Source of the DNA: Bursaphelenchus xylophilus
Lineage: Eukaryota; Nematoda; Chromadorea; Rhabditida; Aphelenchoididae
Direction of reading: 5' to 3'
Assembly (NCBI GenBank): GCA_904066235.2
Contig: CAJFCV020000002.1
Location: 10,912,001 to 10,976,000 of the forward strand
Length of the DNA: 64,000 nucleotides
A program made the translations under genes and the position numbers. Of this stretch, positions 21,279-33,590 are shown in pieces. The notes under the pieces were generated by a model, which did not search any database, was not told the origin of the DNA, and saw nothing but the letters and a program-made list of their open reading frames with translations. Position 1 is the stretch's first letter. Every line of letters starts with the position of its first letter.

Positions 21279-21455
21279 GTCCGTTCCTAAAGTTGCTGGA
21301 GTGATTTTTGGCGTTTACGCCGCGCAGAAAAACTCAAGGTGCGGGCGATAGCCCAAAAAAGCCTATTGCACGGTGCAAAAAGCAACAGCTTGCACAGTGC
21401 AAACTGAACTTTTGTTTTCTCACAGAGCACGTCGCATAAACCACTCCAGTCAAAT
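21279..21455 (+). mobile_element. Family D MITE
   Basis: GTCCGTTCCTAAAGTTGCTGG after TA; CAAGGTGCGGGCGATAGCCC; GCACGGTGC and GCACAGTGC; AACTTTTGTTTTCTCACAG; right end ACCACTCCAGTC eroded. Confidence 0.8.
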
Positions 21456-21920
21456 TTACAAAAAAGAAAAAAAATCTAGTATCCCAGCCAAATAAATTCA
21501 TTTACATCTTAAAGATCCCCACCCAAAGTGTCTTGTGAATCTTGAGGGCGCGAGAATTTTTTTGGCCCACTCTTCGTCGGCATTAAAAATGCATAATTCT
21601 CAACTTTTTTTATCTCATTTTCATTGGGCCCCCGAATTTTCGAAACGAAGACGCCTCGAGCCGAAATTATTCAAAAATTCATTTTTCAATTTTTTTTCCC
21701 CGCTCTCTTCTAAATTCAGTAATGCAAAAAATTGGAGGCTTGGAACTTGAAAGCGCGGTCTTACCGTAGACAATTTGTTTTTATGGCCAGAGTGAGAAAA
21801 TTGATACATTCTGCACGTGTATAGAAGGTGAAAAACATGCAATTCAGGGCAAATACCGCAAGTGTGACACTCATTTTTTAAATTTTTTGCAAAACCTTCA
21901 GGCATAGGCCACATACCAGC
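21456..21920. other. Gene-free stretch
   Basis: 21535-21750 is somewhat GC-richer with competing open frames on both strands; neither has a recognisable domain. A B-like scrap (CCGCAAGTGTGACACTCA) is at 21857. Confidence 0.4.
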
Positions 21921-22152
21921 ATTTTTTTCATCATAAAGTACATAGATTTTTTGTCGTGTGCCGCACTCAGCAAGAAAAATATCATTTTCACAGTGTATGT
22001 GACCGCACGTAATAAAATTGCTGCGACGAAAGCTTTTTCCCATTGCGCCGCCGCGAAATTCACGACAATTTCACGGTGCAAAAATTTTTTGAAAAGCATT
22101 GCGTCGCGCGAAGAAAGCAAAATGCACAGTGCAAAAATCCACGCACTTTATG
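21921..22152. mobile_element. Family E MITE, imperfect ends
   Basis: CATAAAGTACATAGATTTTTTG and TGTCGTGTGCCGCACTCAG at the left; AATCCACGCACTTTATGAAAA at the right; ATTGCTGCGACGAAAGC and GCACAGTGC inside. A D-like scrap (TCGCCGGACTGACTTTGGCG) follows at about 22180. Confidence 0.75.
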
Positions 22153-22419
22153 AAAATATGAATAGTCGCTCCGAAAACCTCGTCGCCGGACTGACTTTGG
22201 CGACATGCTCTGTGCACGTAAAATACGACCACAAATTTTTTCAGCCAATAGTGTAAGTAAAAAAAACGAATAAAAACCAAGACTACTTCAGTCGCCATCG
22301 TATGGTTGAAATTTTAAGGCGGTTTGAAAAACAATATCATTATAATGAGACTTTGGTTTTCTTGTGTGGCCATCTGCGACCTTGCTGACATTGTGGTTGG
22401 AACCGAGTGGCCACGTTAA

Positions 22420-22858
22420 CAGGGGAAGTACTCAAAGTGCGACGCTCAGGTTTTGATGAAACTCGGCTCAAATTTAGAACAATTTTTTCTAAGATATATG
22501 CGAGAATCCTAGTTCGCGCTTTGCAGAAACAACCGAGATTTTTAGATCGAAATTCGGCCAAAATTTAGGACTTTTTGCCGAATTTTGGCACGAAAAATTT
22601 CATGTCTGTTTCTACCGTAAAGGATAATGTTTCTACAAAAAATCAAATTTTTCCGCACGAAACTGCCAAAGTTATGGCCAAAAAGCGCCTTTCTCTCTGA
22701 CCGCTCTCCACGTTTAGCGTGCTCTCTCGGCGGCAAAGATCGTTCGATATCTCGGCCGCGCCCGCAAAGCGCGGGCTAAAACTTTCAGGAATTGATATCT
22801 AGTCCATACCCGACGTGTATGCAAAATTTAAAGAAAATCCGAGCGTCGCACTTCCCCT
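22420..22858 (+). mobile_element. Family B MITE
   Basis: CAGGGGAAGTACTCAAAGTG left; right end shortened (GAGCGTCGCACTTCCCCT) and lacking the TTGGAGTAC block. Confidence 0.9.
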
Positions 22859-23857
22859 TTAAGATTAAGAGCAAACTTCGAAATTTTTGATCTTACAGGA
22901 AAAGTTCTGTGCGACGCTGTTTCTATATGCAAAAATTGGCAATAATGCAGTGCAAATTTTAAAAAAATCTATAAAAATTTAATGTACAGTTCATCTCCGG
23001 CATGTGTGAAAAAGCTTTAAAAATCTGTCTTTGATCAATTCCCTTGAGAGGCCTTTATTATCTGCAATAAAATTACATAAATAAAATTGGCCAGAATCGA
23101 CGTAAATATTATGTTTATCTAGTTAAAAAAGCAGCGAACAAAATTTTCCGATCTCACAGCCAAATACAACAGGAGGATTTTATTTTATATTATATTGTAG
23201 GGTTGATTGATGCTCAGGAGTACTGGATGGAGTTGAGGAACACGAGCCGCTAAAATTGAAAAAAAATAAAAATTGAAAATCATATTTTTTTTTAAAATAC
23301 GTTATGAAAACTTGATCATTATTTTTTATTTTTTTAGAAAAAATATCTTTTTTTAATTATTTTTTTAGACTATGCTATTTTTATTTTATTTTTTCTTATC
23401 AAAAACTTGTTTAGAAGTATTTTTCTGAATTTTTCTGTATTTTTGAGATTTTTTTTTATTTTTTTTCGGCTATTACTCCCAAAAATTTCAAAAAATTCCA
23501 AAAAAAAAATACAAAAAAAAAAACATTTTTTTTATTTTTTTATTAAAAAAAAGCATTTAGTTTCATTATTTTTTGTCATAAAAATTACAAAAATATATTT
23601 TTTTCAAATTTTCGATTTTTTTTTAATTTTTTCCTGCTACTTATCCTCAAAACTTCAAAAAAATCCCCGCCAAAACAACAAGTTCTAGATTTATTCGACC
23701 TTTTCTTCAAATTAAATTATATTATTTTAAAAAAAAAAGATTAGAAAATTGCTTCGAAATTCTTCGTACCGTTCGAGAGTTAAAAATCGAGATTTTTTAC
23801 AGTGGAGTCGAGCTGGATGTTAAGTGTGGAGTTGGGTGGGGGCGGCGTAGTGGTGGT
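22859..23857. other. AT-rich region downstream of flp-16
   Basis: Very A/T-rich between 23270 and 23740, with long homopolymer runs. It would contain the flp-16 3' UTR, read on the minus strand from 23857 downwards. No other feature. Confidence 0.5.
23690..23695 (-). terminator. Candidate poly(A) signal for flp-16
   Basis: TTTATT on the given strand reads AATAAA on the minus strand, about 165 bases past the flp-16 stop. No closer AATAAA was seen. Confidence 0.4.
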
Positions 23858-26800
23858 TCAACCGAAACGAACAAAGGTTTGAGCACGTTTCCCGAAGCGG
23901 ACGAACGTTTGCGCGCGTTTCCCGAACCGCACGAAGGTCTGGGCGCGCTTCTGGGCGGGCAGCTCGGCTTCGGGCGCCGATTCAACAACTTGCTCTTGAC
24001 CTGAAAAATGTCGGGAAATTAGTTGAAGATACTGTAAGGGGTGTAAAAACATTTTTTTTTGATTTTTTTGGATTTTTTGATGGAAAAAAATTTTATTAAA
24101 AAATTTTTTTTTGAAATTTTGTAAAATTTAGCCCTCAGGCAATGTCCAAATTTTTTCTGTAAGTCTAGAAAAAATATTTTCTTACATTTTTTTCTAATTT
24201 TTGGCCGAAAAATCAAAAAAAAAAAATTGTCAAAAAACAAGAATTTCTCAAGATTTTGCCCTCAGGCAATCTTCAAATTTAGCCATAAAAATTTCTTTTT
24301 TTTTTGATTTTTTTGGATTTTTTGATCGAAAAAAAAATTTATTAAAAAATTTTTTTTTTTTTTGAAATTTTGTGAAATTTAGCCCTCAGGCAATGCTAAA
24401 ATTTTTTCTGTTAGCCTAGAAAATTATTTTTTTACCTTTTTTTCTAATTTTTTGCCGAAAAATCAAAAAAAAATTTGTCAAAAAAAAGAATTTCTCAAGA
24501 TTTTGCCCTCAGGCAATCTTCAAATTTAGCCATAAAAATTTCTATAGCCCATATATCTATACCTAAAAATTTTAGCTATAAATTTGAAAGCTCAGCCGAG
24601 ATATTCAACAAAAAAAATCTTTTTCTGAGAGAGTATGCAAAATGAGGAGAGACAACTACAGCAAAAAAAAATCTTTTTTTTTTATTCTTTTCAACTTCAA
24701 TTTAAATAAACTATTTTTTATATGAAACTTCGTCACAATTCCGGTGCTAAAAACGTTTCAAAAACTCGATCTCTGAATAACGTCCGGCAATTTTCTCAAA
24801 TTCAAAAAAATACTGTTTCCAGCTGTGAAGATTTTCCGAATTATTCCGGCTTTCTATACAAAGCATGTAATTGCCGTTCCTTTCGATTTTCAACGTTCTT
24901 TTAAAATTTGTCGTCGAAACTTTTTTGAAACAAGAAATTGCGTCAAACAGATCCCACTTTTATTCGCGCGTATTTTACAGCAAAATAATGGCATTTTCAA
25001 TCGAAAAAATCGTCTTTACAGAGAAACCTCTGAATAAAAAACTGCTGTAAAGCAAATTCTCTCTATTACAGACCATTTGCAACCTCTCAAGAGTCATTTT
25101 TGGAAAAAGTTCCTTATTTTGGCCAGAACAAAGGTACTCCGCGAACTGCGCCCAAGCTTGGGCACTAAAGTAAGGAAAAAACGCTTCGACCTAGCTGGCA
25201 CTGAATTACTATAATAGCTCTATAGTTTTAAGGGTACCTACGAAGGCTGTGACGACTCATTTAGTTCCATACGGAGGCAATAAGTTTAGTTCCGGACATG
25301 TTTCATCGTATAAAGTGTAAAATCACAGGCTGCAGCCGTTTTTGAAGGGTAAGGTGGTACGTAAAAAAGAAGGTACCTCACTAACTAAATCCACTGTCCG
25401 GGCATTGACAACGATGAATTGAGCGTGCACGCTAAATTTGGGCAAATTCCGACCAGTTTCCGCAAAGTTATAAGTTGTGGCCAAAATAAGGAACTTTTAC
25501 CTCATTTTTATATTAACCTTAATATCAGTTTGTCGGGAAAATAATAAGCAAAATCTCGCTGAACGAATCGCGTCGCTGAAGTGAAAAGCAATTTAATTTT
25601 GCCGCGACACTCATTTTTTCGGCGGCGATGCGATGTTTGATACGACAGAAAGTTCATTATTTTCCCGACAGACTGATATTTCGCAAAACCTCTCTATAAC
25701 AAATATTTTTTTTGGTTCCTATACAGCATTTTTTGTCTGTTGAATTTGAAATTTTTTTGGAAGAAACACTCACCTGGACGGTATTGACTCTGCAGTTCCA
25801 GCAAATCCTGGACAACCTGAGGCTCGAGAAGGAGATGGGCGACTTCTGAAAATAAAAAAAGATATTTATAAAAAGTAAATTTTTCTGATTTTTTCTCAAA
25901 TTTAAAATAAAAATAAACATTTTTTAATGTTTTTAAATTCATTTCAGATGCTACTACGCTTTTTCAAAAAGTGCGTAGACTTTCTTTTCTTAACTTTTTT
26001 TAGCTGTCCGCACTGTGCAGTTGACCTTGTGCACTGTGCAATTGAAAAATCGCAGAAAATTTCGAAAATTTGTAATAAAACTTTTTTTTTATTATTATAT
26101 ATTTTTTTTATTTTTCCGTTTCCAGGTGTTTACAAAATTTCTCACGCGGAAGTGTTCGAACTCTGAAATCTGAGACATTGACGCAACAGACGTGAAATTC
26201 GGCTTCATGCTACGCCAGTTTTGACCGGATGTCTCATGTTTTTTGGAAGTTTTGGACCGAGGGTTACTGTAGTTTTGAAAGTTGGACTTTCTAGACGAAT
26301 GGGCAAATGTAAACAAAAATTGCGTCAGGAATTTAAATTAGAGGCTATTTGCGAAGTAATTGGAAGGATTTTATGGGTTTTGGGAGGGAAAAATGTTTTC
26401 GTGGTGGGACCCAAAATTTTTTTTGAGAAGCCGGGATTTTGCTGAAATTTGGGGAGGATGTAAAATATAGATTTTTTTAGAGGTGTTCTAAATTTTTGAC
26501 CAGCGATTTTGCAAAAAAAAATTATTTTTTCTGATCGAAAAATTGGAAAAAAGCTCAAAAAATCTCATTTTTTTGATCTTCTCTGCCATTTTTTCAATAG
26601 TAAAAACTGATCTCTATCAACGTTTGAGCCTTGTAATCTCTCAGCATCTCATTTTTACATTGCTTTGCCTTTTGCGTTTTCTCGTAAAACCGAGCTCGCA
26701 GCCTTATTCCCGCTTTTTTACGGCCAAATGTCATCACATAAAGGCGAAAAAGTTTTGCCACTTCAATTTGCCGTGAAATTACGGGGCCCTTAATGACCTC

Positions 26801-27477
26801 ATCAGAAATTTATACCGTGCGGCGCCGCTGACGGCCTCCTGGAAGCATGCATTTTATATCGGGAACGGCCTTATATGAAAGTAATTGAGAAAAAAACATA
26901 TCAAGAGAGAATTTTTAGGCCAAAAAAGTGTCTTGTTTTCGTGGTGGGACCATTTTTGATCAAAAAATTTTAATTAAAAGAAAAATTTTTATAATAAATG
27001 AAAATTTTGCTTTTTTTTTAGATTTTTTATATTTTGCTGAGAGAAATTTTTGGCCAAAAAAATTCTTGTTTTCGTGGTGGGACCAAAAACTTTTTTTAAA
27101 AAATTTTTTTTCAAAATGATTTTTTTTTATTATTTTTTTATTTTTTTAAACATTTTACTCTACTATAACCTATATATATCCTATACAGAAATTTTCCGCC
27201 AAAAAAGACCATTTTTTATTAAAAAAATTAATTTTTTGAATTTTTTTTAAATGAAATTTTTAGTTTTTTTTGCGATTTTTTTGACATTTTACTTTACTAT
27301 AACCTATATATAGCCCATATACAACGTACCTGGTGAGATATATTGCTGATTGGCGTTCTCCACCACCGCCGGGGCGGACTTGTCCTTGTCCTGCCGCAGG
27401 AACGCCGCCGCGTCCACGTAGTACGCGAACTGCAGCGCCAACGTGCAGCAGAGCATGAGGAGGGTCTGGGAGTTCAT
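23858..27477 (-). CDS. flp-16: FMRFamide-like neuropeptide precursor FLP-16
   Basis: Three exons on the minus strand: 27477-27330, 25845-25774 and 24000-23858. They total 363 nt and code for 120 residues. Both introns are phase 1, with donors CCAG/GTACGT and CCAG/GTGAGT and acceptors ending TTTTCAG and TTTTTCAG. The start is the ATG at 27477, which opens MNSQTLLMLCCTLALQFAYY, a signal peptide; an upstream in-frame ATG at 27561 would bury that signal. Residues about 27-90 are an acidic spacer. Three copies of AQTFVRFG follow at 93-100, 103-110 and 113-120, each preceded by KR; the last glycine is directly before the stop. The glycine is the amide donor, so the mature peptide should be AQTFVRF-amide. 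C. elegans FLP-16 makes this same peptide (and GQTFVRF-amide), which sets the name. The product would be released from neurons and act on G-protein-coupled receptors. Here all three copies are identical. The gene assignment is firm; exon 2 rests on splice signals and frame only. Confidence 0.93.
24050..24542. repeat. Two tandem copies of a 246-bp unit
   Basis: GATTTTTTTGGATTTTTTGA at 24061 and 24306, TTTAGCCCTCAGGCAATG in each, and ATTTAGCCATAAAAATTTCT near 24277 and 24523 mark two units in direct orientation about 246 bp apart. Confidence 0.9.
25524..25677. mobile_element. Family A MITE inside flp-16 intron 2
   Basis: ATCAGTTTGTCGGGAAAATA left and TATTTTCCCGACAGACTGAT right, 154 bp. Confidence 0.9.
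25846..27329 (-). other. flp-16 intron 1
   Basis: 1,484 bp. It contains one end of family E at about 25963-26045 (CTACGCTTTTTC, AAGTGCGTAGACTTTC, two GCACTGTGC). It also has three copies of TTTCGTGGTGGGACC near 26397, 26937 and 27069, a repeat seen elsewhere in this window in the opposite orientation. No extra exon was found. Confidence 0.85.
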
Positions 27478-28613
27478 TTTTGAAACAAAGTTTGGAAGGG
27501 AAATGAAAACAGACGAGAGATTGGATGCGCTGGGGCCAGAGAAGGGCGGCCGGTGGACCAAGTGTTACCTGGAACGGGGTGAGGATTAATTTTTTAGTTA
27601 ATTTAGGGTATAATAGTCTTATTGCAAACGCGATTAGGTTACTGTAAGGCGAAAAAAATTAAAATCAAAAAATAAAAAAATCAAAAAAATTTTTAAAAAA
27701 TTCTAAAATAAAACGTATTTTAAGTTTTTGCAAAAAAAATATTTTCATTAGTTACTGCCCTAAGGACATAAAATTCAATAAAAAGTCAAAAAAATTCTAA
27801 AAACGGCACTTTGCAATTCAAAAAATCAACTGCACCGTGCAGTCCCTAAAATTGATTGCACAGTGCGGAAAACAAAAAATGCACTGTGCAATTTGTCGCG
27901 ACATGGACGAAATGCACCTCAACAAAGTGCCTGCACAGTGCAAAGGCAAATTTTTGACTTTGAACTGTGCAAAAATCCCAAAGAAAATCCGCACAGTGCA
28001 AAAAATAAAAAATTTTTCCACCGTGAAAAATTTAAAAAAATGTCATTTTAGGATAGTTTAAGGGCTTGTAAGAGGCTTTACGAACAAGTAGGTAACATTT
28101 CAGTTCTTATAAAGTCATTTCTTTGCCTCCTTTTGAGAAGTTTTGTCATAACACGCCCATTCAAAAAAAGGAATAGAGTTTCCAAAACTTCCAAAAATGA
28201 TATTTGAATTCCGATACTAGCTAAATGCCTCACCAGAGTCCTCAAATGCGACAGATCCATTTAAACCCCCGTTAGCCGAAGAATCTCAAAATTAACGCCG
28301 AAAAATAAAAATAAATGATGAAAACGACAAAAAAATTTGGAAATCTGATACCATAAAGGGTTTGAAGAAGACGAATAATAAGCGTGAATCTGAGCACACA
28401 CGGATAATATGACATCCCCAACAATTGGGGAGCAGACACAGAAATGGGAGTGCACGGTGCGGTCAGACCAGGGGCAAGTGCACTGTGTGACCGAAAGAAA
28501 ACATCATTTTGGTTTATCAAAATAAAATCTCACGTATACATGATGTGTACGGCATCCGAAACAGGTGTTTTGATGGTTTTGTCAAAAAAATTTTTTGTAA
28601 TAAAAAAATTTCT
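27478..28613. other. Upstream of flp-16; gene-free
   Basis: 27478-27600 is GC-richer and would carry the flp-16 5' UTR and promoter. On the minus strand CCGTTCCAG at about 27577-27569 could be an acceptor for trans-splicing; this is a guess. 27830-28025 holds about seven GCACNGTGC-type motifs without a clear period. No further gene is supported. Confidence 0.45.
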
Positions 28614-28763
28614 GAAGTCTGTTGGGAAAATAATGAGCATTCTGTCGCCTCAAAAATCGCATCGCCGCCGAGAAAATGAATTGTGTCGCGGAAAAATCAA
28701 ATTGCTTTTAGTTTCAGCGCTTGCACCGCGACATTGTGCTCATTATTTTCCCGACAGACTGAT
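28614..28763. mobile_element. Family A MITE
   Basis: GAAGTCTGTTGGGAAAATAA left, TTATTTTCCCGACAGACTGA right with TA after it. Confidence 0.88.
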
Positions 28764-28993
28764 AGTAAATTTTTGACTCCCGGACAGGTTCCATCGTATA
28801 ACTTGGACTATAAAATGATTTTTTTGGTAAATTGAGACATCAAAAATACTATTTCATAGAGTATTTTTTAGGTTTTCTTACAGTTTGGAAAACGCACGGT
28901 GCAGTTCGAACCAAAAACTTCTGCACTGTGCGAAACAAAACCCTCTTTTTTTGAGGGTTTTTTTCGCACCGTGCAAAAAAAAATTTTTTTCTA

Positions 28994-29178
28994 GTCTTTC
29001 GATAAGTCGCCGGACTGAAATCGGCGACACGCACTGTGCGAAAACAAAGCTTTTCTTTGCACTGTGCAATTTTTTGCTTTTTGCACCGTGCAAAGGCTTT
29101 TTTGGGGCTGTCGCTCGCACCCTGATTTTTTCGCACAGTGCAAACGTCAAAAACCAGTCGGGCGACTTTTTGGAAGGA
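28994..29178 (-). mobile_element. Family D MITE
   Basis: GTCTTTCGATAAGTCGCCGG left and GGCGACTTTTTGGAAGGAC right; four GCACNGTGC; GGGGCTGTCGCTCGCACC between. Further GCACNGTGC motifs lie just outside on both sides (28895-28975 and 29189-29221). Confidence 0.85.
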
Positions 29179-29221
29179 CTTCTCTGCACTGTGCAAAAAA
29201 TTTTTTTCTCTGCGCAGTGCA

Positions 29222-30659
29222 TCAAAAAAATCTAGTCAAAAATCAAAAAATCTCAAAATCCAAAGACTTTCTTATATATTCTTGTGCCTCCTTGTACACA
29301 GTAACATATTATTTTTGTCCACCCTCAACTTTGGACATATAACAAGCCGCGCCGACGTCGGGTAATTACATTTCACCGCAAAAAAACCAATCGACTTTGA
29401 ATGGTTTGTAAACACGCCCTGAGGCATTAAAAAAAATAGCGTAAAAATTTTTTTTTCGGTACGTGGGTGCAATTTTGGAGCAAAATAAAATTGGATTCGG
29501 CTGACATTTTCCGCATTACGAACCGTTCCGGGATGAGCAGACGACCGGAAACAATCCCGATTTGAGGGTGGTTCATTACGGATTGTGGTCTGAAAAACGT
29601 GTAGGAAGACTATTTATGGAGCCAATAGCTCGTCACAAAGAGATTAGTGGTACAAAGACCGTATCTTTTTGGGTAAAAACGCGAATTTTGGGGGAAAATC
29701 GAGGAAAAGTGATGTGTTTGAGGGAAAATTTGAAAAATCAAATAAAACATTATTTTAGTATCTAGTATTTATACTGTATATAAACTCAGAGAGTTGAGGG
29801 ATATTTTTGCTATCTAAATCATTGATAAAAATTAAGTGTAATATCTAAAAATTTCAAAAAGTCATCAAAAAGGGCTAAAATAAGGTGAAAATTAGAAAAA
29901 ATGCCTATTACACAAAAATCACTGTAAATAGGCAGCCCAAATTGGTTGTAAATTACACTACGATGTCTCTTATTTTATATGCAAGCCATAATCCATACTA
30001 ATCACTCAGTTCTCCCCACATTTTTGTCACTTTTTGACCTTGCACTAGCCTCAAAGTGAGCCTTCGAATATTGGCCCATCAAAGCGCCAATTCCAGACCA
30101 ATTCGCGGCCCACATCAAACTTCCACCAGATGCCCACCTCGTCTTGGCCATAAAATTGTCCATAAATGGGCGGTTAGTCACCTTTCTGACCGCCCACGAT
30201 TACGTTTTTTTCCCCGCAAATCCCCCGAAAATGGCCGCCAAAGAAGTTTAATTTTAAATTCAAGGAAGTTGGATTTGGAATTCCGGACAATCCTCAATGT
30301 CAGTCTGCTGAAGTGCTCAATGAACTGCCCCGGTTTCGAGGGCAGGAAGTGGAAGGCGACGGGCTTGAAAGTTGGAAGTGCAAAAAAAATTTTTTTTTGA
30401 CAGTGGCCAAAAATCGAGTGAAAATGCGATGCAGTAGAGCATACAATATGTCTCAATAGACTTTAGAAAAATCACGCAGCACAAAAAAGACCAAGTTTTG
30501 TATTAAAAATATAAAAATTTTACAAAAATTTAAATGCACAGTGCGGAAAACTGTTGATTAAAAAATTGCACTGTGCAACGGAAGAAATGAGAAATACAGT
30601 GATGAAATTTTTTTAAATTGACCAAAATTAGTCGACAAGAACACCTGGTATGTTATTTC
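29222..30659. other. Gene-free stretch with a GC-richer island
   Basis: 30055-30370 is GC-richer, and open frames occur on both strands in several phases (a stop-free run of about 60 codons on each strand). I could not tell whether any is an exon. 29520-29600 is similar but shorter. No domain or splice structure is recognisable. Confidence 0.35.
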
Positions 30660-31510
30660 TTACTGCACAGTGCAAAAACTGTTCCGAAAAAAGCGCACAG
30701 TGCAGATAAAAAATGCAAAAATTGCCTTGGGCAGACAAAAATTGGGTCGAAAATTTTCATTTAGCTCATTTTTATAGCTTACTGGAAAGGACGACGCGTG
30801 TTTTACCCCTTCATTGTACCCGCTGCACTGTGCAATCCGCCAACATTTTCTTTGCACAGTGCAGATCGAAAAAAGTCTAAAATTGCCTTGGGCAAAAAAA
30901 ATTAGTCTGAAAATTTTTATCGTATATTTTTTATAATCTGACAATTACTGAGCGTATTTTACCCCTTTTAAGGTCCTGCTGCACTGTGCAATTTGCACAA
31001 TTTTTCTTTGCACAGTGCAGACTCGAAAAAATGATAAAACGGTCTTGGGCAACTAAAATTGAGCCAAAATTTTTTATCAGGCATATTTTTTATAATCAAT
31101 TTACAAGTACAAAGCGTATTTTACCCCTTTAATGTCCTGCTGCACTGTGCAGTTTGCCCAAGTTTTCTTTGCACAGTGCTGACTCCAAAAAATGCAAAAC
31201 TTGCATTGAGCAAACAAAATTGGATCGGAAATTCATATTCAGCACATTTTTTATATCTCAATGGGAGCGAAGATGCGTATTTTACCCCTTTAATATACCT
31301 GCTGCACTGTGCAATTGGCCTTTTTTTCATTGCACGGTGCAGATCGAAAAAATGCAAAAATTGGCTTGAGCAAATAAAATTTTGTCGGAAATTTATATTC
31401 AACATATTTTTTATAACTCAATGATGATTAGAGTGCTATTTGGCCCCTTCAATGTACCTGCTGCACTGTGCAATCAGCCCTTTTTTCATTGCACAGTGCA
31501 GACCCCGAAA
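30660..31510. repeat. Satellite array 2, about 160-bp period
   Basis: A GCACNGTGC recurs at 30664, 30824, 30980, 31141, 31303 and 31462, and a second one 30 bp later in each unit. Steps are 160, 156, 161, 162 and 159. Unit landmarks: GCGTATTTTACCCCTTT, CCTGCTGCACTGTGCAA, TTTCTTTGCACAGTGCAGA, and AAAATTG..TTGGGCAA. Confidence 0.95.
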
Positions 31511-32440
31511 AAGCCTACAAAACTGACTGCAGAGGGCAAACCAAGACGCCAAGACAAAAAATCTCCAGGTAACGGCTCAAAATGGCTTGAGCTTTCTCGG
31601 ATCGACTTGTGAAATTTATCAGCCGCTAATGAATTCACACCCTCCGGGCATTTGAAGCAGCTTTTTCAGAATTAATGGAATAACTACCATGACTACAAAT
31701 TCGCACTCGGAACAGACAAAAAAAGGGGTTTTTTGCCCTGAATCTAAAAAGATTGATGTCACTTTGTGCTCTGACAAATGAGAATTGTGGTCTTTAACCA
31801 AATTTTTTTTTGTATCTAAAAAAATTTTTTTTGCTAAAACGGGAAAATTGGGTTATATAATGAGGGCATAGGGATCTAAAAATGTAGTAAATAATTTAAT
31901 AAGGCTTTTCATGGCTTACTGTAGCAACAAATTCAGAAAAATTTTAGCAAAATCATCAAAAAATCTAGTTTTTTCGAAATTTTTGGGAGAAAAACTAACA
32001 AAAAAAAATTTTTTTAGCCCGTTCATTGGTTGTGTAGAAGTTTACAGTACCGAGGAATCTCTTGAGCGACAAGGAATTGCTCTTCTCGTCTACGAACTTG
32101 CTCGATATAACGCCAACTTGTCATAAATATTCATAAAGCTTGGGAGATTGGCCTCATTCTTCCTTTTTCCCAACCCAGAAGTCACAAAAACACCTTCGTA
32201 AAGTCGGAATATTAGATTTGGCGGCCCATTCGCCGGTGCAATGCATATATTCGCCGGTAGTGATGCGATTAAATACCAAAAAACAGGGGGGTAAGTGGGT
32301 TAGGAACTACTCGGAAAAATTAGTTGGGTTTAGGTCAGAAAAGTTTGGGGAAGCTGTAGAAGTACTCGTAAAGTTTCAGCTAATTTTCTGTTAGCTTATT
32401 TGTGTATGAAAACAGCTGAAATTTTTTCAAAAAAAAAAAT
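31511..32440. other. Gene-free stretch
   Basis: 32010-32126 is a coding-like frame with a T-rich run ending AG before it (TTTTTTTAGCCCGTTCATTG) and a TAA stop after about 35 codons. It could be a last exon, but no partner exon is seen. Confidence 0.35.
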
Positions 32441-33590
32441 TTTTTTTGCACTGTGCAAAATTTAAAACATAATTTTTTGACTGCACTGTGCAAAAAATTA
32501 TTTGCACTGTGCGATGAAAACCCTAATCGTGATCTCCACTGCACAGTGCGGCCATTTTTTTACACTTTTTTTCTGCACGGTGCGATAAAACCATCAAATT
32601 TTTTCGCACAGTGCGAAAAATTTAGAGTCTCAAATTTTCGCGCGCAGTAAAGAAACAAAAAAGAAAATGAAGATTACAAGCTAATATGACATTACTGTAC
32701 TGTAGAAAAACAAAAATTCAAAAATTTCCCACCGCACCGTGCGAAAATCCAAAAAAAAATTTGTTTGCACTGTGCGCCAAAATTAGAGGTTGTACGTTGT
32801 ATCGCACAGTGCAGTAGACAAAACAAAAGCAAAAAGTTGAAATTACGCAGACATGTTTGCACTGTGTAAACTATAAAATTTTGAATTTCCCGCCGGACAA
32901 TTCACAAATTCGATATTTTTGATCTGCACTGTGCAAAAATTTAAACCCGCGAATCTGAGCGCACAGTGCATTAACCAAAATAAAAAGTGGAATTTGAGAT
33001 CTAAGTAGCATTATTGCACTATGCAATAAACAAAAATCAAAAGTTTTTCCCCGCACAGTGCAAAATTTGAGATTTTTAATCTGCACCGTGCAAAAAACAA
33101 AACCCGAAAATCTGAGGGCACCGTGCAGTAATCAAAATAAAAATTGGAATTTTAAGTCTAAGTACCCTTACTGCACTGTGCACTGACCAAAAATCAAAAA
33201 ATTTTCTTTCCACAGTGCAAAATTTATAATTTCTTATTCTGCACTGTGCAGAAACTCAAAAAGCCGCGAATCTGAGGGCACAGTGCAGTAATGAAAATAA
33301 AAATTTGAATTTGAAATCTATGTAGCCCTACTGCACTGTGCAATAACCAAAAACCAAAAATTTTTCTTTGCACTATGCAAAATTTGAGATTTTTTATTCT
33401 GCACTGTGCAGAAACTTAAAAAGCGCGCATCTGATGGCAAAGCGCAGTAATCAAAATAAAAATTTAAATTTGAAATCTATGTAGCCCTACTGCACTGTGC
33501 AATAACCAAGAACCAAAAATTTTTTCTTGCACAGTGCGAAATTTATAATTTTTTAGTCTGCACAGTGCAAAAAAATAAAAAATATCAATT
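32441..33590. repeat. Satellite array 3, about 158-bp period
   Basis: The first third (32450-32780) is irregular. Then CTGCACTGTGCAATAACC-like landmarks fall at 32857, 33014, 33171, 33331 and 33490 (steps 157, 157, 160, 159). A second series of palindromes falls at 33083, 33241, 33401 and 33560. Unit text includes GAATCTGAGGGCACAGTGCAG and AAATCTATGTAGCCCTA. Confidence 0.93.

Larger units (their letters stand above)
24001..25773 (-). other. flp-16 intron 2
   Basis: 1,773 bp between exons 2 and 3. It holds a tandem duplication (24050-24542) and a family A MITE (25524-25677). 24543-25523 is otherwise unrecognised, with no coding frame supported. Confidence 0.85.

Noticed and set aside
27478..27561. 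Longer flp-16 start at 27561
   Set aside because: It would put 28 polar residues before the hydrophobic signal sequence; the ATG at 27477 gives a proper signal peptide.
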